The notes under the pieces: model-generated
What the model saw: only the letters and a program-made list of their open reading frames with translations
Told to the model about the DNA's origin: nothing
Database searches by the model: none
Assembly: GCF_030035605.1 (NCBI RefSeq)
Contig: NZ_CP106736.1
Coordinates: 992,001-1,056,000 of the forward strand
Direction: 5' to 3'
From: Silvimonas soli
GTDB lineage: Bacteria; Pseudomonadota; Gammaproteobacteria; Burkholderiales; Chitinibacteraceae
Length of the DNA: 64,000 bases
Shown here: piece by piece, positions 24,398-33,323 of the stretch
Numbering within the stretch: the first letter of the stretch is position 1
Layout: every line of letters starts with the position of its first letter
Made by a program: the position numbers and the translations under genes

Positions 24398-26086
24398 ATG
24401 TCCGAAAAAAATACGCCCGAGTTACCCCTTGATCCTGCTACGGCCGATGCGCCGGTTGATCCGACACGCCGGCGCTTGCTGGAAGGCCTGGCCGCCATTG
24501 GCTTGACTGGGGCAGTACCTGCTGCCGAAGCGGTTGCTGCCGCAAAACAGGCAGCGCCAAGCCCTCATCGTCATGGTTCGGTCGATGCGCAGCTGAAAGC
24601 CAATATCAAAACCGTGGTAGTGATCTATCTGGAAAATCGCAGCTTCAATAACTTGTATGGCGATTTCCCGGGCGTGAAATATCCGCTTTCAGCAGTGGCC
24701 GCCAGCCAAAGCGCGCAACTGGATCGCAATGGCGAAACGCTCAAGACGCTGCCAAAAATCTGGGGCGGCCTGGTGCAACGTGGCCAGGACGTCGGCGGCA
24801 AGCATTATCTGATTGGCGAGGATCAAATCCAGAACTTGCCCAATGGCCCGTTCCCGCTCAAAGACGTGGAGGGCCAACCGCTGCCCGAGGCGGTGATCAC
24901 CCGCGATTTGTGGCACGTGTTCTACCAGAACCAGATGCAAATCAATGGCGGTCTTAACAACCAGTTTGCCGCGTGGGCTGATTCCGGCGGCCTGGTCATG
25001 GGCTACTACAGCGAAACGGCCAAGAACCTGAACATGTGGCACATCGCGCGTCAGTACACGCTGTGCGACAACTTCTTTATGGCGGCATTTGGCGGCTCAT
25101 ACCTGAACCACCAGTATTTGATTGCCTCGCGCACTCCCGAATACCCGAATGCCGCAACCGGCCCGGCAAAGAAGAAAATCGCGGTGGTGGATGGCGGCCC
25201 GCAAGGCACCAAGCTGACCGTTGCCGCCAATTCCCCGGCATCGGCCATGGATGGCGCACCCAAGTTCGTCAACAACGGCGCCATCACCCCCGATGGCTTT
25301 GCCGTGAACACCATGGCCCCGCCTTATCAGCCCAGCTACATTCCGCCAGCGCAAGGTGGTGACAAAAACCTCGCCGACCCGACCGACGCAAACGTGTTGC
25401 CGCCGCAAAGCTACAACACCATTGGCGATCTGTTGTCCGCCAAAAAAGTCAGCTGGGCCTGGTACGCAGGTGGCTGGCAAGCAGCACTGAACGGCAAGGG
25501 CGGCCCGGATTCACCTAACTTCCAGTTCCATCATCAGCCCTTCAACTACTTCACCCAGTTCGCCCCTGGCACCGCCGCTCGCGCCGAACACCTGCGCGAC
25601 GCCGGCATGGGCGACAGCCCGATTTCCAATCACTTCATTGCCGACTGCATCGACGGCAAGCTGCCAGCGGTGACCTTCTACAAACCGCAGGGCAATCTGA
25701 ATATGCACGCCGGGTATTCGGATGTGGAGTCTGGCGACCGCCACGTTGCCAACATCCTGGCGCACTTGATGAACGGCCCGCAGTGGAAAAATATGGTGGT
25801 CGTGATCACGCATGATGAAAACGGCGGCTGGTGGGACCACGTCGCGCCGCCGCAAGGCGACCGTTGGGGTCCGGGGTCACGCATCCCGGCAATTGTGGTT
25901 TCGCCCTTTGCCAAAAAAGGCTCGGTGGACCACACCTTCTACGACACGACCTCCATCTTGCGTTTGATCACGCGCCTGCACGATTTGCCGACGCTGGAAG
26001 GCATCGCCCAGCGCAACGCCGCCTTCACCGCCCGCGGCGCACAACCACCCGGTGATTTGACTGGGGCGTTGGTGTTTGGAGTTTGA
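24398..26086 (+). CDS. acpA: AcpA-type acid phosphatase / phospholipase C family phosphoesterase
   Basis: 562 residues. A twin-arginine-like start TRRRLLEGLAAIGLTGAVPA (residues 23-42) suggests Tat export. The phosphoesterase family motif VVVIYLENRSFNNLYGDFPG (about residues 72-91) supplies metal ligands; FGGSYLNHQYLIA near residue 230 holds the nucleophile Ser region of AcpA. VVITHDENGGWWDHVAPPQG near residue 470 holds further Asp/Glu/His metal ligands. Relatives hydrolyse phosphomonoesters or phospholipids in the periplasm or outside the cell. The gene stands alone and is closed by a terminator at 26103. The symbol is by family resemblance. Confidence 0.88.
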   Translation: MSEKNTPELPLDPATADAPVDPTRRRLLEGLAAIGLTGAVPAAEAVAAAKQAAPSPHRHGSVDAQLKANIKTVVVIYLENRSFNNLYGDFPGVKYPLSAVAASQSAQLDRNGETLKTLPKIWGGLVQRGQDVGGKHYLIGEDQIQNLPNGPFPLKDVEGQPLPEAVITRDLWHVFYQNQMQINGGLNNQFAAWADSGGLVMGYYSETAKNLNMWHIARQYTLCDNFFMAAFGGSYLNHQYLIASRTPEYPNAATGPAKKKIAVVDGGPQGTKLTVAANSPASAMDGAPKFVNNGAITPDGFAVNTMAPPYQPSYIPPAQGGDKNLADPTDANVLPPQSYNTIGDLLSAKKVSWAWYAGGWQAALNGKGGPDSPNFQFHHQPFNYFTQFAPGTAARAEHLRDAGMGDSPISNHFIADCIDGKLPAVTFYKPQGNLNMHAGYSDVESGDRHVANILAHLMNGPQWKNMVVVITHDENGGWWDHVAPPQGDRWGPGSRIPAIVVSPFAKKGSVDHTFYDTTSILRLITRLHDLPTLEGIAQRNAAFTARGAQPPGDLTGALVFGV

Positions 26087-26102
26087 GGTATTTGATGCGG
26101 TG

Positions 26103-26133
26103 AAAAAAACGCAGCCTGCGGGCTGCGTTTTTT
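26103..26133. terminator. Terminator downstream of acpA
   Basis: AAAAAAACGCAGCC, loop TGC, GGGCTGCGTTTTTTATT. T tracts occur on both strands. Confidence 0.9.
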
Positions 26134-26159
26134 ATTGGCTGGCGGGAGACGGCAAATAT

Positions 26160-26268
26160 GTAGCCCGGATTCGCGAAGCAATCCGGGGAGCGACTTGGGC
26201 AACTGCAAATGTCAGTGGCTCGTTTTGCATTGCCACCCCGGATTCCCGCTTCGCTCCATCCGGGCTAC
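26160..26268 (+). repeat. REPIN/BIME-like inverted repeat, copy B
   Basis: Two inverted REP-like arms: GTAGCCCGGATT...AATCCGGGG (26160-26188) and CCCCGGATT...ATCCGGGCTAC (26236-26268), around a 47-bp interior. The interior matches that of copy A at 14602-14704. REPINs are short non-autonomous elements usually mobilised by a RAYT transposase, which is not in the window. Confidence 0.75.
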
Positions 26269-26636
26269 ACGCCAACCCAATCGAAGCCGAGGTTTTTGCA
26301 CTTGGCAAACAGCCTGGCAAAACTCGCCGACCGAGAGCCGGAGACCTTAGACTCCGACCGACCGAGGGAACGGCGGAGCCGCGCAAAGAACACAGGCCAA
26401 CAGACTGTTCGTTTCGGTTCTTGACCTTGGGCCCCGTCGGCGCTTGCGCCCGGGTCGCCTTTTCTTTGGTTTCTTTCTTTTGGCGACGCAAAAGAAAGAA
26501 ACGTGCTCCCGGGCACCCCCGGGTATCAAACGCCTTTAAAACCCGTGCCGAAGGCACTACCACAAACAAGTCTTTGACGTGGACACCGGCCAATACCCAA
26601 AAGTGGATTCTCACCACGTGCGCAATCCAGCCCAGC
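26269..26636. other. Repeat-derived intergenic block between acpA and ybiT
   Basis: 368 bp without a believable gene. It contains repeated GACCGA/CCGACC strings at 26325-26365 and a long perfect hairpin at 26470-26501. Frames in it translate to Arg/Lys/Pro-rich strings on both strands, as seen in many spurious database entries. I take it to be a dispersed intergenic repeat. Confidence 0.55.
26470..26501. repeat. Perfect 13-bp hairpin TTTCTTTCTTTTG...CAAAAGAAAGAAA
   Basis: Thirteen-base arms are exactly complementary around a 6-nt loop GCGACG. There is no flanking T run of terminator type beyond the arms themselves. Similar hairpins are common in intergenic DNA of beta- and gammaproteobacteria (general recollection). 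Confidence 0.6.
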
Positions 26637-26668
26637 AATAAAAAAACGCAGCCCGAAAGCTGCGTCCT
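26637..26668 (-). terminator. Intrinsic terminator of ybiT
   Basis: On the minus strand ACGCAGC, loop TTTCGG, GCTGCGT, then TTTTTATT. It lies about 65 bp past the ybiT stop codon. Confidence 0.85.
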
Positions 26669-26730
26669 TTAAATGCGGCATTAACTGCCGGCACCATCAT
26701 CAATCCGAATCCGGCGCCAAAGCCAAACCC

Positions 26731-28335
26731 TCACTCCACCCCACGGCTATGCAAATACTCCTCATAGCCACCCGAGTAGAAGCTGTAGGTGCCATCGCCG
26801 TTCAGTTCCAGAATCTGCGTCGCCAGCGACGACACAAACTGCCGGTCGTGCGATACAAAAATCAGCGTGCCTTTGTACAGTTCCAGCGCCAGGTTCAGCG
26901 ATTCAATCGACTCCATATCCATATGGTTGGTCGGTTCATCCATCACCAGCACGTTTGGCGTTTCCAGGATCAGCTTGCCGTACAGCATGCGGCCTTTTTC
27001 ACCACCGGACAGCACCTTGACTGACTTGTGCACGTCATCACCACTGAACAGCAACTTGCCCAGCACACCGCGCACGATCTGGTCATCGGTACCAGGTTGG
27101 GTCCATTGCTTGAGCCAGTCGAACAGAGTGATGTCTTCAGCAAAGTCAGCTTCGTGATCCTGGGCAAAGTAACCCAACTGGGCTTTTTCTGCCCATTTCA
27201 CGGTACCGGCATCCGGGCCGAGTTGGCCGACCAGCAGCTTCATCAGCGTGGATTTACCCACACCGTTGCCGCCGATCACCGCCAGCTTCTGACCTGCTTC
27301 CATAATCAGCGACAAGCTCTGGATCAGCGGTTTGTCGAATGACTTGGACAGATTGGCTGCTTCAAATGCCTGACGATGCAGCTTTTGCTTGTCTTCCATT
27401 TCAAAGCGGATGTACGGGTTCTGCCGTGACGACGGCTTCACCTCGACCATATTGTCTTTGATCTTGTCAGCCAGCTTCAGGCGGCTAGTGGCCTGACGGC
27501 TCTTGGATTTGTTGGCGGCAAAACGCTGGGCAAATGCCTGCAGTTCGGCCACGCGTTCCTTGGCCTTGGAGTTATCGGTCAACAGACGGGCACGGGCTTG
27601 CGTTGCGGCCAGCATGTAGTCGTCGTAGTTACCTGGATAAATACGGATCTCGCCGTAATCCACGTCGGCCACGTGCGTACACACCTGGTTCAAGAAGTGG
27701 CGATCGTGCGAGATGATAATCATGGTGGAATCACGCTCGTTCAGCGCTTCTTCCAGCCAGCGAATGGTGTTGATATCCAGGTTATTGGTTGGCTCATCCA
27801 GCAACAACACGTCTGGATTGCTGTACAGCGCCTGGGCCAGCAACACCCGCAGCTTCCAGCCCGGCGCCACTTCGCTCATCGGACCATTGTGTTGTTCGAT
27901 GGGAATACCCGCGCCCAACAACAGCGCACCAGCGCGCGCTTCGGCGGTATAACCGTCAAACTCGGCCACGACGCCTTCCAGTTCGGCGGCGCGCATGTAA
28001 TCGTCTTCTGTGGCTTCCAGATTGGCGTAAATGGCGTCGCGTTCCTGGATGGCCGCCCACAATTCGGCGTGACCTTGCATGACCACATCGAGCACGCGCT
28101 CGTTTTCGTAGCCAAACTGGTCCTGGCGCAATTTACCCAGACGCACGCCCGGGTCCAGCGCCACGTTGCCGCTGGTAGGCTCCAGATCGCTACCCAGGAT
28201 TTTCATGAATGTGGATTTGCCGCAGCCGTTGGCGCCGATCAAACCGTAACGGTTACCGTCGCCAAACTTGACGCTCACTTTCTCGAACAGCGGCTTGGCG
28301 CCAAACTGCATCGTGATATTCGAAGTACTGATCAT
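26731..28335 (-). CDS. ybiT: ABC-F family ATPase YbiT
   Basis: 534 residues without membrane segments, with two ATP-binding domains. Walker A motifs are GLIGANGCGKSTFMK (about residue 31) and GGNGVGKSTLMKL (about residue 358). Walker B motifs are LLLDEPTNNLD and LVMDEPTNHMD, each ABC-F style. A charged linker lies between them near residues 240-310. The opening STSNITMQFGAKPLFEKVSV, and HFLNQVCTHVADVDYGEIR, match YbiT more closely than EttA or Uup. ABC-F proteins bind the ribosome E-site and ease translation of difficult sequences. GAGG upstream of the ATG. Transcribed alone, with its own terminator. Confidence 0.93.
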   Translation of the reverse strand: MISTSNITMQFGAKPLFEKVSVKFGDGNRYGLIGANGCGKSTFMKILGSDLEPTSGNVALDPGVRLGKLRQDQFGYENERVLDVVMQGHAELWAAIQERDAIYANLEATEDDYMRAAELEGVVAEFDGYTAEARAGALLLGAGIPIEQHNGPMSEVAPGWKLRVLLAQALYSNPDVLLLDEPTNNLDINTIRWLEEALNERDSTMIIISHDRHFLNQVCTHVADVDYGEIRIYPGNYDDYMLAATQARARLLTDNSKAKERVAELQAFAQRFAANKSKSRQATSRLKLADKIKDNMVEVKPSSRQNPYIRFEMEDKQKLHRQAFEAANLSKSFDKPLIQSLSLIMEAGQKLAVIGGNGVGKSTLMKLLVGQLGPDAGTVKWAEKAQLGYFAQDHEADFAEDITLFDWLKQWTQPGTDDQIVRGVLGKLLFSGDDVHKSVKVLSGGEKGRMLYGKLILETPNVLVMDEPTNHMDMESIESLNLALELYKGTLIFVSHDRQFVSSLATQILELNGDGTYSFYSGGYEEYLHSRGVE

Positions 28336-28435
28336 CTGTCGCGTTTTCCTCGTCGCCCGGCGCAGACCGCCGGAAAGCGATTAAAATTCAATATTTTGCT
28401 TAACCGTGCATTTTAGCATAACCGGACCAAATCTT

Positions 28436-29590
28436 ATGCGTTACGCCCAGCGCCTTAGCCAGATCGAGCCATTTCACGTCATGCGCATTCTGGGTGCCGC
28501 CCAAGCCATGCAAGCCGCCGGGCGCGATGTCATCCATCTGGAAGTGGGCGAACCGGACTTCCCCACCCCGCAACCAATTATTGAAGCTGGCCTGCGCGCG
28601 CTAAGCACAGGGCAGACTTTTTATACCGGCGCATGCGGCATTCCCCAGCTACGTGAGGCCATTGCCGGGTTTTATCAAACCCGCTTCGGTGTATCCGTCG
28701 ACCCCGCCCGCATCATCGTTACGCCCGGCGCGTCTGGCGCTTTGCAATTGCTGATGGCCTTGCTGGTGGATCAGGGCAGCGAAGTGCTACTGACCGATCC
28801 GGGATATCCGTGCAACCGGCATCTGGTCAGCCTGTTTGAAGGCGTACCGGTGAACGTGCCTGTCGGCGCCGATACCCGTTTTCAGCTTATGCCTGAGCAT
28901 ATTGAACAGCACTGGAATGACAAAACGGTTGCAGCGCTGGTCGCCAGCCCGGCCAACCCCACCGGCACGGTGCTCGAGCCCGCCGAGATCAAAGCCCTGG
29001 CTCAGGCCTGCACGGCGCGCGGCGGCACGCTGATTGTGGATGAGATCTATCAAGGTCTGGTCTACGGCCGACCCCATGAAACCGCGCTGGCACTGGACGA
29101 AGAACTGTTTGTGGTGAACAGTTTTTCAAAATTCTTTCAAATGACTGGTTGGCGGCTGGGTTGGCTGGTCGCCCCGCCGCAGCATGTGGCCGCACTGGAA
29201 AAGCTCGCGCAGAACCTGTTTCTGGCGCCACCCACCGCCGCCCAATGGGCCGCATTGGCAGCCTTTGAACCCGACACGCTGGGCATCATCGAACAACGGC
29301 GGCAAGAACTGGATACACGCCGCCAATACTTGCAAAGTGCGCTGGAACAACTCGGGTTTGTCATTCCCGCCACACCGGCTGGCGCATTTTATTTATGGGC
29401 CGACGCCAGCCATCTGGGCACGCGTTCTGCGGATTTTTGTGAAGGCTTGCTGCAAGCTCAGGCAGTGGCTGTTACGCCGGGCGATGATTTTGGCTCCAAT
29501 CCCAATTTCTTACGTTTTGCGTACACGCAGCCGACAAATACACTCAAACAAGCATGCAATCGAATTCATAACTACTTGATATCGAGTTGA
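28436..29590 (+). CDS. Class I/II PLP-dependent aminotransferase
   Basis: 384 residues from ATG at 28436 (MRYAQRLSQIEPFHVMRIL), which matches the family N-terminus; a GTG ten codons upstream also lies in frame. The PLP-binding lysine is in NSFSKFFQMTGWRLGWLV (about residue 230). PGYPCNRHLV and SPANPTGTVLEPAEI are typical fold-type I motifs, and LRFAYTQP near the end holds the conserved Arg that binds the carboxylate. The amino donor cannot be named. It is divergent from ybiT and followed by an unknown gene. Confidence 0.9.
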   Translation: MRYAQRLSQIEPFHVMRILGAAQAMQAAGRDVIHLEVGEPDFPTPQPIIEAGLRALSTGQTFYTGACGIPQLREAIAGFYQTRFGVSVDPARIIVTPGASGALQLLMALLVDQGSEVLLTDPGYPCNRHLVSLFEGVPVNVPVGADTRFQLMPEHIEQHWNDKTVAALVASPANPTGTVLEPAEIKALAQACTARGGTLIVDEIYQGLVYGRPHETALALDEELFVVNSFSKFFQMTGWRLGWLVAPPQHVAALEKLAQNLFLAPPTAAQWAALAAFEPDTLGIIEQRRQELDTRRQYLQSALEQLGFVIPATPAGAFYLWADASHLGTRSADFCEGLLQAQAVAVTPGDDFGSNPNFLRFAYTQPTNTLKQACNRIHNYLISS

Positions 29591-29720
29591 ACACCGTAAG
29601 TTTTTGGCTTAATCTTAGAGAAATCACAAAATCCCGCACCGGCACAATTATCCCCAAACAGTAGGCTCGCTGACGCGCGACTCGCTCTCAGCGCTGGCCG
29701 GTTCATGACAGGCAAAGCAT

Positions 29721-31247
29721 ATGTTCGATTTCAAAGGCTTGGTCAGCGCTCTGTTCACGCAACGCCTGGACGAGGGCGTGCGTGACTTCAAATCAGCCAC
29801 GCTAATGATGGCGGAGTTGCCAGAAAGCGACATCCTGCAAGCGCAGATCGAGATCGTCAAAGCGCTGCGCCAGCTCAATACCAACCCGGACATTTCGTTC
29901 AAAGAACGCAGTCGTGCCGTGCCCTATCTGGACGAAAAAGCCCGCTCGCTACAGCGCCATTTGGTGGATATCTGTGAAGGCAATATCCTGGACGACAAAG
30001 CCAGCCCGCAACAGGTTTTGCCGACCATGCTCGCCTTCTGGCGCGAAATGGGCGATGCCTATCGCATCTGCGTCAAACAAGCACTGCAAAGCGGCGGCCG
30101 CGGGCTGGATAAAGCCATCCATATGTTTACGCTGCGCGCCATCACGTACTACGGCGCGCATGCCAAATGGTGCTGGTTGCGCTATCTGGATGTAGAGCCC
30201 AACGCCTGGCGCAATCTGCACAAGCTTTATCTATATGCCGAAGAAGGCAACTTTACCGACACGCCACTGGCTGCCTGGGACAACGCTCCGCTGACCGACG
30301 TGCGCAGCGAGTACCTGCAAACCTTGATGCTGGCCTTGGCCACACCCGACAAGCTGCAGCCGGTACAAATCGAAACCGTAGCGCTATGGCTGGGTCGCTG
30401 GACTGGCTTGTTGCAGATCGAAAAGCAGATTCGCCCGCACTACCAATTGTTTGCCGTGAACGGCGCTGGTTCTACCCCACCCAAACGCCTGCGGCGCGAC
30501 ATGGTTGGCGATAACTGGCGCTATTGGGGTACCGAAGCGTTGGTGCGGCATATGGAAGAAATTCGTGATCAACTGCAGGCGGGCGCCAATCCGCTAAGCC
30601 TGAGCTTGCAAGCCGAAGCCGGATCACCCGGCAACCTGGCACTGCTGCAAACGCTGATCAACCTGTGGTCGCAAGATATTCCGCAACCGATCCGTAAACA
30701 GGAACGCCGCACTGCCGAAAAGAAAATCAGCGTGGTACGCGGGCTTGATCATATCGCCGCCTTCTTGCGCGGGCAGCGTCCGGAAGATGGTCTGCCGCTG
30801 TTGCGCTGGTCAGTCGAAAATGAAAGTACCGGCGGCCTGGCGCTGAGCTACCGCGCGGTGGATGACGACAAGCTACAGGTCGGCGAAATCCTCTGCGTGG
30901 CCGGTTTTGGCAACAAGCCGTTCACCATTGGCATCGTGCGGCGCCTGAACAAAACCCGTGACGGCGATGTGCAGGTGGGCGTGGAAGCATTAACGCAAAC
31001 GCCGGTCACAGTTGAACTCACTCCGTTACCGAGCGGACGCAGCATTACCGCCGTGTATGCCCCAGACAGCATCAACCCCAACCATGGCCGCTTTTTGATC
31101 TTGCCGGAAAGCCACTTTGCCCAGGACCGCGAGTTCCAGTTGGCCGCACAAGGCAAAGCCTGGCGCGTCAAGCTCACACCGGCCATCGAACAAAGCAGCC
31201 ACGCCACCCTGGTGCGTTTTGCGGTGCTGGAAAAAGTAGTGGTTTGA
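29721..31247 (+). CDS. Conserved-looking 508-residue protein of unknown function
   Basis: No family motif that I can name. The first about 290 residues look alpha-helical (for example DFKSATLMMAELPESDILQA, HMFTLRAITYYGAHAKWCW), and the last about 160 are rich in beta strands (GLALSYRAVDDDKLQVGEIL, TIGIVRRLNKTRDGDVQVGV), like a small barrel such as PilZ, though the RxxxR...DxSxxG motif of PilZ is not seen. No signal peptide or membrane segment. AGG lies before the ATG. Neighbours (an aminotransferase and a tRNA) do not point to a role. Coding is certain from length and composition. Confidence 0.75.
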   Translation: MFDFKGLVSALFTQRLDEGVRDFKSATLMMAELPESDILQAQIEIVKALRQLNTNPDISFKERSRAVPYLDEKARSLQRHLVDICEGNILDDKASPQQVLPTMLAFWREMGDAYRICVKQALQSGGRGLDKAIHMFTLRAITYYGAHAKWCWLRYLDVEPNAWRNLHKLYLYAEEGNFTDTPLAAWDNAPLTDVRSEYLQTLMLALATPDKLQPVQIETVALWLGRWTGLLQIEKQIRPHYQLFAVNGAGSTPPKRLRRDMVGDNWRYWGTEALVRHMEEIRDQLQAGANPLSLSLQAEAGSPGNLALLQTLINLWSQDIPQPIRKQERRTAEKKISVVRGLDHIAAFLRGQRPEDGLPLLRWSVENESTGGLALSYRAVDDDKLQVGEILCVAGFGNKPFTIGIVRRLNKTRDGDVQVGVEALTQTPVTVELTPLPSGRSITAVYAPDSINPNHGRFLILPESHFAQDREFQLAAQGKAWRVKLTPAIEQSSHATLVRFAVLEKVVV

Positions 31248-31360
31248 GGATGATTGCGCAGGGGCTGGTGAATAACTTGCAGTTAACCGCTGCTTGCCCC
31301 CTACCCGGATCGGCGGTTTCCCGTTAGAATACGCGCCTTGCAGCGACCAAGGTCGCCCGT

Positions 31361-31450
31361 GGAGGTTTGGGTGAGTGGTTTAAACCAGCAGTCTTGAAAA
31401 CTGCCGAGGATGCGAGTCCTCCGTGAGTTCGAATCTCACAGCCTCCGCCA
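31361..31450 (+). tRNA. tRNA-Ser (anticodon UGA)
   Basis: A 90-nt type II tRNA with CCA encoded. The acceptor stem GGAGGTT pairs with AGCCTCC followed by G and CCA. The anticodon stem-loop is GCAGT-CTTGAAA-ACTGC with anticodon TGA. The long variable arm and the TTCGAATC loop are present. It is followed at once by a strong terminator. Confidence 0.96.
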
Positions 31451-31455
31451 GATTC

Positions 31456-31496
31456 AACAATAAAGCCCTGATTATTCAGGGCTTTATTGTTTTCAG
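31456..31496 (+). terminator. Terminator after tRNA-Ser
   Basis: A 16-bp perfect stem AACAATAAAGCCCTGA / TCAGGGCTTTATTGTT with a 4-nt loop, followed by TTC. It begins 6 bp after the tRNA CCA. Confidence 0.9.
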
Positions 31497-31584
31497 GCTT
31501 TCTGCGTTTCGGCGCGCCAAAGGGGCGACTACTTCCGTAACCTCGCCCCGTATTGTGCGGATGCCGCAGCAACAACCAACTCAA

Positions 31585-31995
31585 TCATGACCGAAGCTCC
31601 GCCAAGCGCTTCAGCGCCGCCAGCACCTGCGGGAAATCTCCCGTCACCATCGGGCCAAACTCTGCGGCGTTGGGGCCGGTGATTTCGGTGCTGTAGGTAA
31701 CTTGGGTTTTGCCCTCACCCAATAGCTTGATCTGGTGATTGACCACTACCCGGGTGTCATCGATCACGGTTTCGTCGGTGAAGCCTTCGTTTGACGTTAC
31801 CGTCAGCAAGGTGCTGGTGAACGCATCTTCGCCGGGCGGCTGCATGGTAAACGTGGTTCCCGCCACAAATGGGCCATGAATTTCAATATGGGCGATTCCC
31901 GCATTCCAGTTTTTCCAGCCCGGTACGTCAGAAAACAACGCCCATATCTGCGCCGGGGTTGCGGTGGTTACGATGCTTTCGGCGTGGCTCCACAT
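31585..31995 (-). CDS. SRPBCC (START/Bet v1-like) domain protein
   Basis: 136 residues from ATG at 31995 (MWSHAESIVTTATPAQIWAL), with AGGAG 7 bp upstream; the longer frame upstream overlaps the previous gene. The pattern TPAQIWALFSDVPGWKNWN, then GPFVAGTTFTMQPPG, is typical of polyketide-cyclase/Bet v1-like proteins with a hydrophobic cavity for a small ligand. The ligand is unknown. The helix-hairpin-helix gene ends 13 bp upstream, so the two form an operon. Confidence 0.85.
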   Translation of the reverse strand: MWSHAESIVTTATPAQIWALFSDVPGWKNWNAGIAHIEIHGPFVAGTTFTMQPPGEDAFTSTLLTVTSNEGFTDETVIDDTRVVVNHQIKLLGEGKTQVTYSTEITGPNAAEFGPMVTGDFPQVLAALKRLAELRS

Positions 31996-32008
31996 GGCGG
32001 TGCTCCTG

Positions 32009-32341
32009 CTAAAGGTTGATGGCAGACAGGTCGTTGAGTGTTGGCTGGTTTGGTCGTTGCTGAAGCGTGCGCTTGCGTTCCTCGGTGTAGGCCCACCACG
32101 GTTGCGCTGCCTCACCAGCCATGAAACGGGTTACCGAGATAAAGACGTCAATCACGCACGGATCATGCTGCACCCCGGTCTGGTCGCAGAGCGCCGCATA
32201 CATGGCATAAGGACACCGCCCGGCCAACTGAGCCGGTTGCTCTATGCCCAAAAGCCGCAGGTCTTTGGCGCTGGCCGGGCCGATATTGGGCAGGTCTGTC
32301 AACGCGACTACGCGATCTCGATCAACCTTTTGCGGATTCAT
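32009..32341 (-). CDS. Helix-hairpin-helix protein (Cdd1 / pathogenicity-locus family)
   Basis: 110 residues from ATG at 32341 (MNPQKVDRDRVVALTDLPNI), preceded by AGGGGAGCAGG. The HhH motif is LTDLPNIGPASAKDLRLLGI (about residues 14-33), followed by CPYAMYAALCDQTGVQHDPC and a C-terminal FISVTRFMAGEAAQPWW. This matches small Cdd1-like proteins seen near varied loci; a DNA- or protein-binding role is likely but not proven. It precedes the SRPBCC gene by 13 bp. Confidence 0.85.
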   Translation of the reverse strand: MNPQKVDRDRVVALTDLPNIGPASAKDLRLLGIEQPAQLAGRCPYAMYAALCDQTGVQHDPCVIDVFISVTRFMAGEAAQPWWAYTEERKRTLQQRPNQPTLNDLSAINL

Positions 32342-32421
32342 GACCTGCTCCCCTGCCCTTTGGCTGCCGGCAAGTGCCCGGCATCCGATCTTGGTCAAAC
32401 AGCATTGGCTTGGCGTCCAAG

Positions 32422-33042
32422 CTAGTGTTTGTAGCTGCAAGAGTTGATGTAATCAAGCTGCGGGAAGTTGTGCGCGAGATAGGCGGCGCCATCGGGTGCG
32501 GTGATTTTTTGCGGATCGGGACCTGCGCCCCAAGGCGGCATGTCACCGTACCCGGTATTGAGTTGCGCGACGGTCTTCTGCAGCGATGTCGGCTCAATGT
32601 AGGCAAACGGGGTTTCCCAAGGCATGGTGCCCAAGGCGTCAATTTTGTCGCCCAGGGTAATAAACATGTGGGTGGCACGCGAATTGGCTCCATTGCCAGC
32701 AAAACTCAGATATCCCCGCTTGAAGTTACGCAAGGCGGGCTGCTTGGGGTCGTCCGCAATCGTGCTCCAGGTTTTGGCGTCACCACGGGGCGGGACTGCG
32801 CCGAACTGGCAGATGAAGTTATTCACGCAGCGAAACAGCGGTACGTCTTTAAAGAAACCCGCATCCACCATTTGCAGAAAACGCGCAGCACCCAAGGGCG
32901 ACCAAGCGGGCTCGACCATAATGGTCATACCCCCTTTGGTGGTTTTGCATTGCACCGGTACGGCGGTTTTTTGATCGGGCTGGGCGTAGGCGGAAAACCC
33001 GAGACAAGCGCTCAACAAGGCGGCCAGGCAAAGACGTTTCAT
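32422..33042 (-). CDS. Exported cyclophilin-type peptidyl-prolyl isomerase
   Basis: 206 residues from ATG at 33042 (MKRLCLAALLSACLGFSAYA), a clear signal peptide cut after AYA; the longer frame upstream gives no signal. The cyclophilin core shows GAARFLQMVDAGFFKDVPLF, RCVNNFICQFG, YLSFAGNGANSRATHMFITL, with catalytic-region Arg and Phe retained in part. It should act on proline bonds of periplasmic proteins. The C-terminal half is longer than in PpiA and ends NFPQLDYINSC. Possibly inactive as the usual FHRVI is FRCVN. Confidence 0.82.
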   Translation of the reverse strand: MKRLCLAALLSACLGFSAYAQPDQKTAVPVQCKTTKGGMTIMVEPAWSPLGAARFLQMVDAGFFKDVPLFRCVNNFICQFGAVPPRGDAKTWSTIADDPKQPALRNFKRGYLSFAGNGANSRATHMFITLGDKIDALGTMPWETPFAYIEPTSLQKTVAQLNTGYGDMPPWGAGPDPQKITAPDGAAYLAHNFPQLDYINSCSYKH

Positions 33043-33280
33043 CGTTTTCTCATCCAGTAGACGGCTGCGTTCTAATGACCCAGCGCGCCGCGCCATTCTG
33101 CCCGTTATTGCTGGCGGACGAAAAGCTGTGCGTCGCCTCATACTTTTGGCGCAACAATCCCCCACGGTTGGAAAACATCGGCCGATTCAAGGATGTGCGT
33201 GAGCCCACCCCAGACTGCATCGGCTGGTGCGGCGTGTTCCGTTCATCAGGATACGGGTTGACCCGTTTTGGGTTTTCGAT

Positions 33281-33302
33281 AAATATGACGGTCATCATAT
33301 TT
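33281..33302. promoter_or_regulatory. TetR-type operator upstream of the tetR gene
   Basis: AAATATGACG-GT-CATCATATTT: 10-bp arms with one mismatch, 22 bp before the regulator ATG. It is nearly identical to the site at 34024-34045 before the SDR gene, which implies that one regulator controls both. Confidence 0.75.
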
Positions 33303-33323
33303 AATTACGAACCTAGGCCCATC

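Noticed and set aside
26132..26638. 168-codon minus-strand frame across the acpA-ybiT gap
   Set aside because: It runs through the REPIN and the hairpin, is Arg/Lys/Pro-rich and has no ribosome site; frames of this kind come from intergenic repeats.
31324..31584. 86-codon minus-strand frame over tRNA-Ser
   Set aside because: It is the antisense of the tRNA and its terminator (CEIRTHGGLASSAVFKTAG is the known false translation of tRNA-Ser), not a gene.
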